Shown: positions 1 to 9,184, counted from the stretch's first letter. The stretch is DNA of 64,000 nt from Azoarcus sp. PA01 (GCA_001274695.2 LARU01000002.1:1364001-1428000); one strand, 5' to 3'. Program-made: numbers and translations. Notes: generated by a model not told the origin, from the sequence alone.

Positions 1-870
1 AAGATCGATGTCGCGCTGATCTACGAGCTGATCCGCACGCACAAGGTGAGCCATTTCTGCGGCGCGCCGATCGTGCACGGCATGCTGATCAACGCGCCCG
101 CAGGCCTGCGCGACGGCATCACGCACAAGGTTTCGGCGCTGATCGCCGGCGCTGCGCCGCCGGCCGCGATCATCGAGGGCATGGAGCGCATCGGCTTCGA
201 CATCACGCACGTCTACGGGCTGACCGAAACGTACGGGCCGGCGTCGGTGTGCGCGAAGCACCCGGCGTGGGACGAGCTGCCGATCGACCGTCGCGCCGAG
301 CGCAACGGCCGCCAGGGCGTGCGTTACCACATGCAGGAAGCGATCGCGGTGCTCGACCCCGAAACGATGGTGGCGGTGCCGGCCGACGGCGAGACGATGG
401 GCGAGATCATGTTCCGCGGCAACCTCGTCATGAAAGGCTACCTGAAGAACGAGAAAGCGAGCGACGAAGCGTTCGCCGGAGGCTGGTTCCACACCGGCGA
501 CCTCGCGGTGATGCACCCGGACGGCTACGTCAAGATCAAGGACCGCTCCAAGGACGTCATCATCTCGGGCGGCGAGAACATCTCGTCCCTCGAAGTCGAG
601 GAAGCGCTGTACCGCCACCCGGCGGTGATGACGGCCGCAGTCGTCGCGAAGCCCGACGAGAAATGGGGCGAAGTGCCGGCGGCGTACATCGAGGTCAAGG
701 ACGGTGTGGCGGTCACCGTCCACGACATCATCGCCCATTGCCGCGAGCACCTCGCCCGCTACAAGGTGCCCAAGCACGTCGAATTCTGCGTGCTGCCGAA
801 GACCTCGACCGGCAAGATCCAGAAATTCGTGCTGCGCGAGCAGGCCCGATCGGCCTCGGCGATCGACTGA
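1..870 (+). CDS. Acyl-CoA synthetase (AMP-forming), 3' part
   Basis: Partial: the frame is open from base 1, so the N-terminus lies outside the window. The visible 289 residues are the C-terminal half of an ANL-superfamily ligase, which activates a carboxylic acid to the acyl-AMP and then the CoA thioester. Visible motifs are the VYGLTETYGP motif (A5 region), GWFHTGDLA (ATP-binding Asp), the hinge KDRSKDVIISGGENIS, and KTSTGKIQK near the end with the catalytic Lys. All adenylation and thioester-forming residues in this part are intact. Substrate cannot be told from this half; a medium-chain or branched acid is plausible. A LIV-type importer starts about 430 bases downstream on the same strand, so uptake and activation may be linked (inference). 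Confidence 0.93.
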   Translation, partial: KIDVALIYELIRTHKVSHFCGAPIVHGMLINAPAGLRDGITHKVSALIAGAAPPAAIIEGMERIGFDITHVYGLTETYGPASVCAKHPAWDELPIDRRAERNGRQGVRYHMQEAIAVLDPETMVAVPADGETMGEIMFRGNLVMKGYLKNEKASDEAFAGGWFHTGDLAVMHPDGYVKIKDRSKDVIISGGENISSLEVEEALYRHPAVMTAAVVAKPDEKWGEVPAAYIEVKDGVAVTVHDIIAHCREHLARYKVPKHVEFCVLPKTSTGKIQKFVLREQARSASAID

Positions 871-890
871 TCGCCGCTGGCGGAGAAACC

Positions 891-921
891 GGGCCGGGAA
901 TCCTTTTCGCGGACCCGGCCC
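891..921 (+). terminator. Hairpin after the acyl-CoA ligase
   Basis: Perfect 8-bp arms GGGCCGGG (891-898) and CCCGGCCC (914-921) around a 15-base loop, starting 20 bases after the ligase stop. No T-run follows, so it may be a Rho-assisted or processing hairpin rather than a classic intrinsic terminator. Confidence 0.4.
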
Positions 922-1297
922 CGCAATGCCGGCCGGCGCATCTCGTTCGCATGGCGCCTGCGGCGCCCCAGCGCTCGGCCGCGAAAGCACCGCCGCTCGC
1001 ATCCCAAGCAATCGGCATGCCCTCGGCGCATGCCGGCAGTACCGCCCGCGCCGTGTGGGCAGCCGCCCGCAAAGCGCCCGGCGATGCGGGTTCACCCCTA
1101 TCCTCGTCGCGTTGACGCCCCCCACCCGGGTGTTAGCTTAGTTCCGCCCGGAATTGAATTTCCATATACCCTGAGCATCGAGACTCATCGCTGACGGGAC
1201 GCCCCGTCCTGTCGCCGGCGGTGATCCAATCGGCGTCGGCGCAGGCTCGCCGGCACAGTTCAGCTTCCCACGAGTGAGGCAGGATCTGTCAGACGCG
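922..1297. other. Non-coding stretch before the LIV importer operon
   Basis: About 375 bases with no gene I can support. It holds a second perfect 8-bp dyad, CGGCATGC (1013-1020) and GCATGCCG (1028-1035), with a 7-base loop. The last 160 bases are less GC-rich (around 1135-1175) and probably contain the promoter of the transporter operon, but I see no convincing -35/-10 pair. Confidence 0.4.
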
Positions 1298-2053
1298 ATG
1301 AGCACGGACTTCATTCTCGAAACACGAGACCTGACGAAGGAGTTCAAGGGTTTCGTCGCCGTCGACAAGGTCAACCTCAAAGTGCGGCGCGGCTCGATCC
1401 ACGCACTGATCGGGCCGAACGGAGCGGGCAAGACGACCGTCTTCAACCTCCTGACGAAGTTCCTCACGCCGACCCGCGGCACGATCCACTACAACGGGCA
1501 GGACATCACGCACGAGAAGTCCGCGCAGATCGCGCGGCGCGGGATCGTGCGTTCGTTCCAGATCTCCGCGGTGTTCCCGCACCTGAGCGTCCGCGACAAC
1601 GTGCGCGTCGCGCTGCAGCGCAAGCTCGGCACGACTTTCCATTTCTGGCGCTCGGACAAGAGTCTCGACGTCCTGAACGGGCGCGCGATGGAGTTGCTCG
1701 AAGCGGTCGACCTGCAGTCGTTCGCCGACGCGACCACCGTCGAACTGCCTTACGGGCGCAAGCGCGCGCTGGAAATCGCGACCACGCTCGCGCTCGAACC
1801 CGAGATGATGCTGCTCGACGAGCCGACGCAAGGCATGGGCCACGAAGATGTCGGCCGCGTCGCGGACCTCATCAAGCGCGTGTCGGCGAAGCGCACGGTG
1901 CTGATGGTCGAACACAACCTCAGCGTCGTCTCGCACATCTGCGACACGATCACGGTGCTGCAGCGCGGCGCCGTGCTCGCCGAAGGGCCGTACGAGGAGG
2001 TGTCGCGCGACCCGCGCGTGCTCGAAGCCTACATGGGTACCGAACATGCCTGA
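1298..2053 (+). CDS. livG: Branched-chain amino acid-type ABC transporter ATPase (LivG-like)
   Basis: Cytoplasmic ATPase of a LIV-type (HAAT) importer, 251 residues. Walker [10 protein letters not shown] lies at residues 39-47, the family's degenerate signature LPYGRKRALE before Walker B MMLLDEPTQGM near 169-179, then the switch His in VEHN. The chosen ATG at 1298 begins MSTDFILETRDL and has AGGCAGGA upstream; a GTG at 1274 in the same frame is possible but lacks a Shine-Dalgarno. The gene overlaps the second ATPase by 8 bases, and binding protein and permease genes follow, so this is one operon. Substrate is not shown by sequence; in this group LIV importers often carry organic or aromatic acids rather than amino acids. 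Confidence 0.95.
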   Translation: MSTDFILETRDLTKEFKGFVAVDKVNLKVRRGSIHALIGPNGAGKTTVFNLLTKFLTPTRGTIHYNGQDITHEKSAQIARRGIVRSFQISAVFPHLSVRDNVRVALQRKLGTTFHFWRSDKSLDVLNGRAMELLEAVDLQSFADATTVELPYGRKRALEIATTLALEPEMMLLDEPTQGMGHEDVGRVADLIKRVSAKRTVLMVEHNLSVVSHICDTITVLQRGAVLAEGPYEEVSRDPRVLEAYMGTEHA

Positions 2054-2777
2054 CGCCAGCGCCCGCGACAATCCCGACGTCGAGATGCTGCGGGTCAGCG
2101 ACCTGCATGCGTTCTACGGCGAATCGCACATCCTGCACGGCATCGATTTCAGCGTGAACCGCGGCGAACTCGTGACGCTGCTCGGACGCAACGGCGCCGG
2201 GCGCACGACGACGCTCAAAGCGATCCTCGGGCTCACCGGCCGACGCACCGGCTCGATCATGATCAACGGCCGGCAGGTCATCGACCTGCCGACCCACCGC
2301 ATCGCCCACCTCGGCGTCGGCTACTGCCCCGAGGAGCGCGGCATCTACGCGAGCCTGTCGGCCGAGGAGAACCTGTTGCTGCCTCCCGCCGTGAACAGCA
2401 GCGGCATGTCGCTCGACGAGATCTACGAGATGTTCCCGAACCTGCAGGAGCGCCGGCACAGCCCGGGCAGCCGGCTCTCCGGCGGCGAACAGCAGATGCT
2501 CGCGATGGCGCGCATCCTGCGCACCGGCGCGCGGCTGCTGCTGCTCGACGAAATCACCGAAGGCCTCGCGCCGGTGATCGTGCAGACGCTCGCTCGCGTC
2601 ATCACGAGCCTGAAGGCGAAGGGACTGACGATCATCATGGTCGAGCAGAACTTCCGCTTCGCCGCGCCGCTCGCCGACCGGCATTACGTCATCGAGCACG
2701 GCCGCATCGTCGCGACGGTGACGAAGGACGAACTCGATTCGAAGATGCAGCTGCTGCAAAAACTGCTGGGCGTGTGA
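2046..2777 (+). CDS. livF: Branched-chain amino acid-type ABC transporter ATPase (LivF-like), variant Walker A
   Basis: Second ATPase of the importer, 243 residues. The signature LSGGEQQMLAMARIL and Walker B LLLLDEITEG are intact, as is VEQNF with a Gln-Asn switch typical of LivF. The P-loop reads GRNGAGRTT at residues 47-55: the invariant Lys is Arg53 (codon CGC at 2202-2204). This suggests this half binds or hydrolyses ATP unusually, with LivG (intact GAGKTT) supplying activity; alternatively Arg is tolerated in this subfamily. The 8-base overlap with livG implies translational coupling. Confidence 0.94.
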   Translation: MPDASARDNPDVEMLRVSDLHAFYGESHILHGIDFSVNRGELVTLLGRNGAGRTTTLKAILGLTGRRTGSIMINGRQVIDLPTHRIAHLGVGYCPEERGIYASLSAEENLLLPPAVNSSGMSLDEIYEMFPNLQERRHSPGSRLSGGEQQMLAMARILRTGARLLLLDEITEGLAPVIVQTLARVITSLKAKGLTIIMVEQNFRFAAPLADRHYVIEHGRIVATVTKDELDSKMQLLQKLLGV

Positions 2778-2805
2778 GCACGGTGGACCAACAAGGAGGA
2801 GAAAA

Positions 2806-4023
2806 ATGAAACCCAGGACTCTGGCATCAGCGATCGCCGCGGCGGCGCTGGCCGCGCAACCGATGCTCGCGCAGTCGGCGACGATCAGCGACGGCGTCGT
2901 CAAGCTCGGCGTGCTGACCGACATGTCGGGCACGTATTCCGACCTCGCCGGCCCCGGCGCGGTCGAGGCGACGCGGATGGCGATCGAGGACTTCATCGCG
3001 AACGAAAAACCGGACTTCAAGATCGAGATGGTCTCCGCCGACCACCAGAACAAGGCGGACATCTCGGCGAACAAGGCGCGCGAGTGGATCGACACGCAGA
3101 AGGTCGACGCGATCGTCGACCTCGTCACGACCTCGACCGCGCTCGCGGTGATGAAGGTCGCGAACGAGAAGAACCGCATCTCGCTCGTGACCGGCGCGGG
3201 CTCGACCCCGATCACCAACGAGCAGTGCAACGACACGACGGTGCACTGGGCGTACGACACCTATTCGCTGCCGGTCGGCACCGCGAAAGCGGTCGTGCAG
3301 CAAGGCGGCAAGACCTGGTACTTCATCACCGCCGACTACGCGTTCGGCCACTCGCTGGAGAAGAACACCTCCGACGTCGTGAAGAAGAGCGGCGGCAAAG
3401 TGCTCGGCAGCGTGCGCCATCCGTTCCCGGGCAGCGATTTCTCGTCCTTCCTCCTGAGTGCGCAGGCTTCCGGCGCACAGGTCATCGGTCTGGCCAACGC
3501 CGGCAACGACACGATCAATTCGATCAAGCAGGCGCGCGAGTTCGGCATCACGCCGAAGCAGTCGCTCGCCGGACTGCTGATGTTCATCTCGGACGTGCAT
3601 AGCCTCGGGCTCGACGCGACGGCCGGGATGTACCTGACGACCGGCTTCTACTGGGACCACAACGACGAGACGCGCGCCTGGTCGAAGCGCTATTTCGACA
3701 AGATGAAGCGCATGCCGACGATGGTGCAGGCGGCCGACTATTCGACCGTCTATCACTACCTGAAAGCGGTCAGGAGCGCAGGCACCGACGAAGCGAAAGC
3801 GGTGATGGCGAAGATGCGCGAGACTCCGGTCAATGACTTCTTCGCAAAGAACGGCCAGGTGCGGGCCGACGGCCGCATGGTCCATGACATGTACCTCGCG
3901 CAGGTGAAGAAGCCGTCGGAGTCGAAGTATCCGTGGGACTACTACCACATCCGCCAAGTGATCCCGGGCGCGGAGGCGTTCATCACGCCCGCGGAAAGCA
4001 CTTGCCCGCTGATGAAGAAATAG
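2806..4023 (+). CDS. Periplasmic substrate-binding protein of the LIV-type ABC importer
   Basis: 405 residues with a clear signal peptide (residues 1 to about 24, cleavage near AQSA) and a type I periplasmic binding fold (Peripla_BP_6 / LivK-like). After the leader, VKLGVLTDMSGTYSDLAGPG is the standard first strand and ligand loop. A strong Shine-Dalgarno AAGGAGGA (2793-2800) lies 5 bases before the ATG, stronger than for its neighbours, as expected for a binding protein made in excess. It would capture substrate in the periplasm for the two permeases encoded next. Ligand unknown; the family also serves aromatic acids, urea and short acyl acids. Confidence 0.94.
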   Translation: MKPRTLASAIAAAALAAQPMLAQSATISDGVVKLGVLTDMSGTYSDLAGPGAVEATRMAIEDFIANEKPDFKIEMVSADHQNKADISANKAREWIDTQKVDAIVDLVTTSTALAVMKVANEKNRISLVTGAGSTPITNEQCNDTTVHWAYDTYSLPVGTAKAVVQQGGKTWYFITADYAFGHSLEKNTSDVVKKSGGKVLGSVRHPFPGSDFSSFLLSAQASGAQVIGLANAGNDTINSIKQAREFGITPKQSLAGLLMFISDVHSLGLDATAGMYLTTGFYWDHNDETRAWSKRYFDKMKRMPTMVQAADYSTVYHYLKAVRSAGTDEAKAVMAKMRETPVNDFFAKNGQVRADGRMVHDMYLAQVKKPSESKYPWDYYHIRQVIPGAEAFITPAESTCPLMKK

Positions 4024-4114
4024 CTTTCCGACCCGGCTTCCGGGGTCCGGCCTGCGGCGCGCATCGCGTGCCCGTCAGCGCCGGACGTCCGGCGCCGCAA
4101 CCAGGCCGCCCGCT

Positions 4115-4999
4115 ATGGACATTTTCGGCATTCCGATCCAGGCCCTGATGGGGCAGCTGCTGATCGGGCTCATCAACGGCTCGTTCTACGCGATCCTGAG
4201 CCTCGGGCTGGCGATCATTTTCGGTCTGCTCAACATCATCAATTTCTCGCACGGCGCGCTGTATATGATGGGCGCGTTCGTCGCGTGGATCGGCCTGACC
4301 TACCTCGGCATCAACTACTGGGTCGCGCTGGTCGCGGTGCCGCTGGTCGTCGGCATTTTCGGCATGATCATCGAGCGCACGATGCTCAAGCACCTGTACC
4401 GGCTCGATCACCTGTACGGGCTGCTGCTGACTTTCGGCCTCGCGCTGATCATCGAAGGCCTCTTCCGCTATCGCTTCGGCATTTCCGGCGAAAGCTACCC
4501 GGTGCCCGAGCTGCTTGCCGGCGGCTTCAACCTTGGTTTCATGTTCCTGCCGAAATACCGCGCGTGGGTCATCGCGGTGTCGCTCGTCGTGTGCTTCGGC
4601 AGCTGGTACATCATCGAGCGCACGAAGCTCGGCTCGTACCTGCGCGCCGGCACCGAGAACCCGCAGCTGCTGCAGGCCTTCGGCATCAACGTGCCGCTGA
4701 TGATCACGCTGACCTACGGCTTCGGCGTCGCGCTCGCGGCGTTTGCCGGCGTGCTCGCCGCGCCGGTGTTCCAGGTGAACCCGGTCATGGGCTCGAACCT
4801 GATCATCGTCGTGTTCGCCGTCGTCGTCATTGGCGGCATGGGTTCGATCATGGGCTCGATCGTCACCGGCCTCGGCCTCGGGCTCATCGAAGGGCTGACG
4901 CGCGTGTTCTATCCGGAAGCTTCCGCGGTCGTGATCTTCGTCATCATGGGAATCGTGCTGCTGCTGCGCCCGGCCGGCCTGTTCGGACGCGAGCGTTAG
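4115..4999 (+). CDS. livH: LIV-type ABC transporter permease (LivH-like)
   Basis: 294 residues, hydrophobic throughout, about eight membrane segments. The N-terminal GLINGSFYAILSLGLAIIFG and the following NIINFSHGALYMMGAF are the family hallmark of LivH. The cytoplasmic coupling region near GTENPQLLQAFGINV and the C-terminal GGMGSIMGSI stretch also match. It forms the membrane channel with the LivM-like protein. It begins 91 bases after the binding protein and is followed 57 bases later by livM. Confidence 0.94.
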   Translation: MDIFGIPIQALMGQLLIGLINGSFYAILSLGLAIIFGLLNIINFSHGALYMMGAFVAWIGLTYLGINYWVALVAVPLVVGIFGMIIERTMLKHLYRLDHLYGLLLTFGLALIIEGLFRYRFGISGESYPVPELLAGGFNLGFMFLPKYRAWVIAVSLVVCFGSWYIIERTKLGSYLRAGTENPQLLQAFGINVPLMITLTYGFGVALAAFAGVLAAPVFQVNPVMGSNLIIVVFAVVVIGGMGSIMGSIVTGLGLGLIEGLTRVFYPEASAVVIFVIMGIVLLLRPAGLFGRER

Positions 5000-5056
5000 G
5001 CCGCGCAGCCCGCTGTCGCCCCCCGTCACTCCATCATCCAGACCAGGATCGGCGCA

Positions 5057-5986
5057 ATGAAAGGCAAAAACATCGGCTGGATCATCCTGCTCGTTCTCGG
5101 GCTCGTCGCGCCGTTCCTCGTCTACCCGGTGCTGGTGATGAAGATCCTGTGCTTCTCGCTGTTCGCCTGCGCATTCAACCTGCTGCTCGGCTACACCGGC
5201 CTGCTGTCGTTCGGCCACGCCGCGTTTCTCGGCTGGGCGGGCTATACCTGCGGCTACGCGATGAAGGAACTCGGGCTGTCGCCCGAGCTGGGCCTGCTCG
5301 CAGGCACCGCCGCTGCCGCGGCGCTCGGTTTCGTCTTCGGCAGCCTCGCGATCCGCCGCTCCGGCATCTATTTCGCGATGGTGACGCTCGCGCTCGCGCA
5401 GCTGATGTATTTCCTCGCGCTGCAGTTCCCGTTCACCGGCGGCGAGGACGGCCTGCAGGGCGTGCCGCGCGGGCACCTGTTCGGGCTCGTCGATCTGTCG
5501 CAGACCATGAACATGTATTACTTCGTGCTCGCGGTGTTCCTCGGCGGATTCTGGGTCATCGACCGCGCGATCCACTCGCCGTTCGGCCAGGTGCTGAAGG
5601 CGATCCGCGAGAACGAGCCGCGCGCGATCTCGCTCGGCTATGACGTCGACCGCTACAAGCTGCTCGCCTTCGTGCTGTCCGCAGCGCTCTCCGGCCTGGC
5701 CGGCGCGACCAAGACGCTGGTGTTCCAGCTCGCGTCGCTGACCGACGTGCATTGGCATATGTCGGGCGAGATCGTGCTGATGACCCTGCTCGGCGGCATG
5801 GGCACCGTGTTCGGCCCGATCGTCGGCGCGACAGTCGTCGTCGGCCTGCAGAACTACGGCGCCGAGCTCGGCCAGTGGGTCAGCGTGCTGACCGGCGTGA
5901 TCTTCGTCATCTGCGTGCTCGCGTTCCGCCGCGGCATCGTCGGCGAGCTGGCGGCGCTGATCCGGCGTTCAGGGATCCGGATGTAG
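5057..5986 (+). CDS. livM: LIV-type ABC transporter permease (LivM-like)
   Basis: 309 residues with about eight to nine membrane segments. NLLLGYTGLLSFGHAAFLGW is the conserved LivM motif; AIRENEPRAISLGYDVDRYK is the coupling loop that contacts the ATPases; LLGGMGTVFGPIVGA is the conserved C-terminal segment. It completes the importer: two ATPases, binding protein, two permeases, all on one strand with short gaps. Preceded by a moderate GGATCGGCGCA spacer with no strong Shine-Dalgarno. Confidence 0.94.
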   Translation: MKGKNIGWIILLVLGLVAPFLVYPVLVMKILCFSLFACAFNLLLGYTGLLSFGHAAFLGWAGYTCGYAMKELGLSPELGLLAGTAAAAALGFVFGSLAIRRSGIYFAMVTLALAQLMYFLALQFPFTGGEDGLQGVPRGHLFGLVDLSQTMNMYYFVLAVFLGGFWVIDRAIHSPFGQVLKAIRENEPRAISLGYDVDRYKLLAFVLSAALSGLAGATKTLVFQLASLTDVHWHMSGEIVLMTLLGGMGTVFGPIVGATVVVGLQNYGAELGQWVSVLTGVIFVICVLAFRRGIVGELAALIRRSGIRM

Positions 5987-6005
5987 AACCGCCGCGACGA
6001 TCGAC

Positions 6006-6036
6006 CGGCCGCGCGGCCGCCCAAACAAGGTTTTTT
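6006..6036 (+). terminator. Possible terminator of the LIV importer operon
   Basis: A 5-bp stem CGGCC/GGCCG with GCGC loop (6006-6019), then a T6 run at 6031-6036. The 11-base gap between stem and T-run makes it an imperfect intrinsic terminator. Confidence 0.35.
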
Positions 6037-6124
6037 GGCACCCGAGTGTTGTTTCGACCCACTGCGGTGCCGGCTGTCATAGAACTGCCCGATAATGCAC
6101 GCATCACAACAATCGGGCGGAAAC

Positions 6125-9100
6125 GTGTCCGAAACGATTTCGTACAAAACACCCGGGCGCGCGTGGCTGAAAATCCTCACGCGCCTGTTTCTCGTCCTCC
6201 TCTTCCTGGCGCTGATCGCATCCGCCGCATTCCTGGTCGTCGAAGTGCGCAGTTCCTGGTTCGAGGCGCGCGAAGTGTCGCGCTACGCCGAGAATCTGCG
6301 GTACCACGTCGAAGCCGGGCCGAGCGACTCGGTCCGCTTTCCGGCGCACGGCCCGTTCGACCTTCGGCTCGGCTACGCGAAACTGCCCCACTTCATCGAG
6401 CGGCTGCAGGCGCGCGACATGACGATCGTGAGCCAGGCGCGGTTCTCGCCGCAGCTCGTGAATTTCACCGAGCGCGGCCATTTCCCGCCGTATCGCGAGA
6501 AAACCCGCGCCGGACTCGAGATCGAAGGCGCTTACGGCGAATCCGTATACCGCTCCTCATACCCGGTGCGCAGCTATCCGGCGTTCGAGCAGATCCCGAC
6601 GCGCGTCGTGCAAAGCCTGCTTTTCATCGAAAACCGCAACCTGCTCGAGCCGGCACGTCCCTACCTGAACCCGGCCATAGACTGGATGCGCTTTGGCCAG
6701 GCCGCCGTGGCGCAGCTCATGAAAGTCGTCGATGACGACCTGAACACTCCGGGCGGCAGCACGCTTGCGACGCAGATCGAAAAATATCGGCACTCGCCCG
6801 ACGGCATCACGCATTCGCCGCATGAGAAGCTGCGCCAGATGATCTCGGCGACGGTGCGTGCGTACAGTGAAGGGCGCGAAACCCTCCCGGTGCGGCGCGA
6901 CCTCGTGCTCCACTACCTGAACACCGTGCCGCTGTCCGCCGCGCCGCTGTATGGCGAAGTCCATGGGCTCGGCGACGGGCTGTGGGTCTGGTTCGGCGTC
7001 GATTTCGCGCACACCAACCGGCTACTCGCTGCGGCCGAGGCCGAAGGCGCGCTCCTCGATGAACAAGGGCTCGCGCTGCGCCAGGTGCTCGCGCTGATGA
7101 TCGCTCACCGCCGCCCGTCACACTATCTCGGGCTCGGCCGCGACGACCTCGCGCGACTTACCGACGCGCACCTGCGCATCCTCGCCGAGGCGAGCGTCAT
7201 CGGCCCCGGGCTGCGTGACGCGGCGCTCGCCGCGCGGCTCGTGTTCCGTGATCCGCACCGCGCGCGCGCGCGCGCGCCGGTCGAAGCGGACAAGGGCGCG
7301 ACGCTGATCCGTACGCGTCTTGCCGGAATGCTCGACGTGTCGCTCTACGATCTCGACCGGATCGACCTCAAGGCTTCTGCGACGCTCGACCAGAAGCTCC
7401 AGCGGGAAGTCAGCGACTACCTCGAGCGGCTGCGCGAAGTCGACTTCGCGCGCGACACCGGCCTGATCGGCGAGCGCCTGCTGACGCCCGGCCAGGTGCC
7501 GACGGTGAACTACAGCTTCACGCTGTTCGAGCGCACGCCGGACGGCAACCGCGTGCGAGTGCAGACCGACACCACCGACCAGCCGCTCGACATCAACGAA
7601 GGCAGCAAGCTCGAACTGGGCTCGACTGCGAAGCTGCGCGTGCTCGCGACCTATCTCGAACTCGTCGCCGAACTGCACCAGCGCTACGCCGACCAGCCGC
7701 TGCAGGTGTTGCGCGAAACCACCGTCGATCGGCATGACCGGCTGACGCGCTGGGCGCTCGACTACCTGCTTGAAACCAAAAACCGCGACTTGGCGACGAT
7801 GCTGCAGGCAGCTCTCGAGCGGCGCTATTCGGCCAGCCCCGGCGAATCGTTTTTCACCGGCGGCGGGCTGCACACTTTCAACAACTTCCGCCCGGAGGAC
7901 AACGGCCGCACGGTGACGGTGCGCGAAGCGCTGCAGGCCTCGATCAACCTGCCGTTCGTGCGCCTGATGCGCGACATCGTTCGCCACACGATGTACCAGG
8001 TGCCCGGCAGCACCGCGAAGCTGCTCGAAGACGACAGCGACCCGCGCCGCAGCAAGTATCTGTCGCGCTTCGCCGACCGCGAAGGCCAGGTATTCCTGCG
8101 CCGCTTCTGGCGCAAATACCAGGACCAGAACGCGAACGAGATCCAGGCGACGCTGCTCGACGGGCTACGTCCCACTGCCGACCGCCTCGCCGCCGCGTTC
8201 CGCTATCTGAACCCCGACGCCGATGCCGAGCGCTTCGCCGCGTTCATGCGTGGTCGCCTGCCCAATTCGGAGCTCGGCGACACCCGCCTCGCGAGCCTTT
8301 ACCGGCGTTATGCCCCGGGCACTTTCGACCTGCCCGACCAGGGCTACATCGCCCGCGTGCACCCGCTCGAGTTGTGGCTCGCCAGCTACCTGATGGCGCA
8401 CCCCGAGGCGAGCTTCGGCGACGCCGTCGAAGCGAGCAGCGAAGAACGTCAGGCCGTATACCGCTGGCTGTTCCGCACCCGGGCGAAAAGCGCGCAGGAT
8501 CAGCGCATCTACACGATCCTCGAAGTCGAAGCCTTCCTCGAGATCCACCGACGCTGGGCGCTCCTCGGCTACCCGTTCAATCACCTCGTGCCGTCCTTGG
8601 CGACCGCGCTGGGCAGCGCCGGCGACCGCCCGGCCGCGCTCGCCGAGCTGATGGGGATCATCGTCAATGACGGCGTGCGCCAGCCTACTGCGCGCGTCGA
8701 GCGGCTCCACTTCGCCGCGGGAACGCCGTATGAAACGGTCCTCGCGCTGCCTCCCGGCAAAGGCGAACGCGTGATGGCACCGGAAGTCGCAGCGGCCCTG
8801 CGCAGCGCGTTGTCGGAAGTCGTCGAAGGCGGCACGGCGCGGCGTCTGGCAGGGGCATTCGCGCTGCCGGACGGCACCCCGCTCGCAGTCGGCGGCAAGA
8901 CCGGCACCGGTGACAACCGCATCGTCACCTCTCGCGGGCGCGGCGGGATCGCCCTCAACCGCACCGCGACGTTCGTGTTCCACCTCGGCCCGCGGCATTT
9001 CGGCACGCTGACCGCGTATGTCATCGGTCCGGACGCCGCCGCATATCGCTTCACGTCGGGGCTGCCGGTGCAGATCCTGAAGTCGATGGCACCGATCCTG

Positions 9101-9178
9101 CTGCCATCGCTGCACGAGGCGACGCGCCCCGCGCTGATCGCGCAGCGCGGCAACACGGCAACGTTGCCGGCGCCGTGA
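6125..9178 (+). CDS. Large class A-type penicillin-binding protein (GT51-like plus transpeptidase)
   Basis: About 1017 residues: a short cytoplasmic tail, one membrane anchor (LFLVLLFLALIASAAFLVV), a GT51-like region (about 150-290) and a penicillin-binding transpeptidase domain (about 480-970). Transpeptidase motifs are complete: STAK at 500-503 (acylated Ser), SIN at 606, KTGT from Lys925. In the GT51-like part, the first catalytic Glu is plausible (E169 in FIENRN, followed by GGSTLATQIEK), but the motif-3 Glu (usual RKxxE) is Gln238 in HEKLRQ. GTG at 6125 is preferred because GGCGGA precedes it; an in-frame ATG at 6095 has no Shine-Dalgarno and sits in a GATAAT box. Longer than typical class A PBPs. 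Role: periplasmic peptidoglycan synthesis or crosslinking, perhaps transpeptidation only. Confidence 0.85.
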   Translation: MSETISYKTPGRAWLKILTRLFLVLLFLALIASAAFLVVEVRSSWFEAREVSRYAENLRYHVEAGPSDSVRFPAHGPFDLRLGYAKLPHFIERLQARDMTIVSQARFSPQLVNFTERGHFPPYREKTRAGLEIEGAYGESVYRSSYPVRSYPAFEQIPTRVVQSLLFIENRNLLEPARPYLNPAIDWMRFGQAAVAQLMKVVDDDLNTPGGSTLATQIEKYRHSPDGITHSPHEKLRQMISATVRAYSEGRETLPVRRDLVLHYLNTVPLSAAPLYGEVHGLGDGLWVWFGVDFAHTNRLLAAAEAEGALLDEQGLALRQVLALMIAHRRPSHYLGLGRDDLARLTDAHLRILAEASVIGPGLRDAALAARLVFRDPHRARARAPVEADKGATLIRTRLAGMLDVSLYDLDRIDLKASATLDQKLQREVSDYLERLREVDFARDTGLIGERLLTPGQVPTVNYSFTLFERTPDGNRVRVQTDTTDQPLDINEGSKLELGSTAKLRVLATYLELVAELHQRYADQPLQVLRETTVDRHDRLTRWALDYLLETKNRDLATMLQAALERRYSASPGESFFTGGGLHTFNNFRPEDNGRTVTVREALQASINLPFVRLMRDIVRHTMYQVPGSTAKLLEDDSDPRRSKYLSRFADREGQVFLRRFWRKYQDQNANEIQATLLDGLRPTADRLAAAFRYLNPDADAERFAAFMRGRLPNSELGDTRLASLYRRYAPGTFDLPDQGYIARVHPLELWLASYLMAHPEASFGDAVEASSEERQAVYRWLFRTRAKSAQDQRIYTILEVEAFLEIHRRWALLGYPFNHLVPSLATALGSAGDRPAALAELMGIIVNDGVRQPTARVERLHFAAGTPYETVLALPPGKGERVMAPEVAAALRSALSEVVEGGTARRLAGAFALPDGTPLAVGGKTGTGDNRIVTSRGRGGIALNRTATFVFHLGPRHFGTLTAYVIGPDAAAYRFTSGLPVQILKSMAPILLPSLHEATRPALIAQRGNTATLPAP
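7259..7276. repeat. (CG)9 dinucleotide tract inside the PBP gene
   Basis: Nine uninterrupted CG units coding for Arg-Ala repeats (RARAR). A tract able to form Z-DNA or slip; a change of one unit would shift the frame in the middle of the gene. Confidence 0.8.
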
Positions 9179-9184
9179 ATCGGC

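Noticed and set aside
6032..6050. TGGCAC upstream of the PBP gene as a sigma-54 promoter
   Set aside because: There is no GC at the required N10 distance after GG.
9086..9103. TGGCACCGATCCTGCT inside the PBP 3' end
   Set aside because: Spacing fits sigma-54, but it is in coding sequence pointing at a convergent gene; probably chance.
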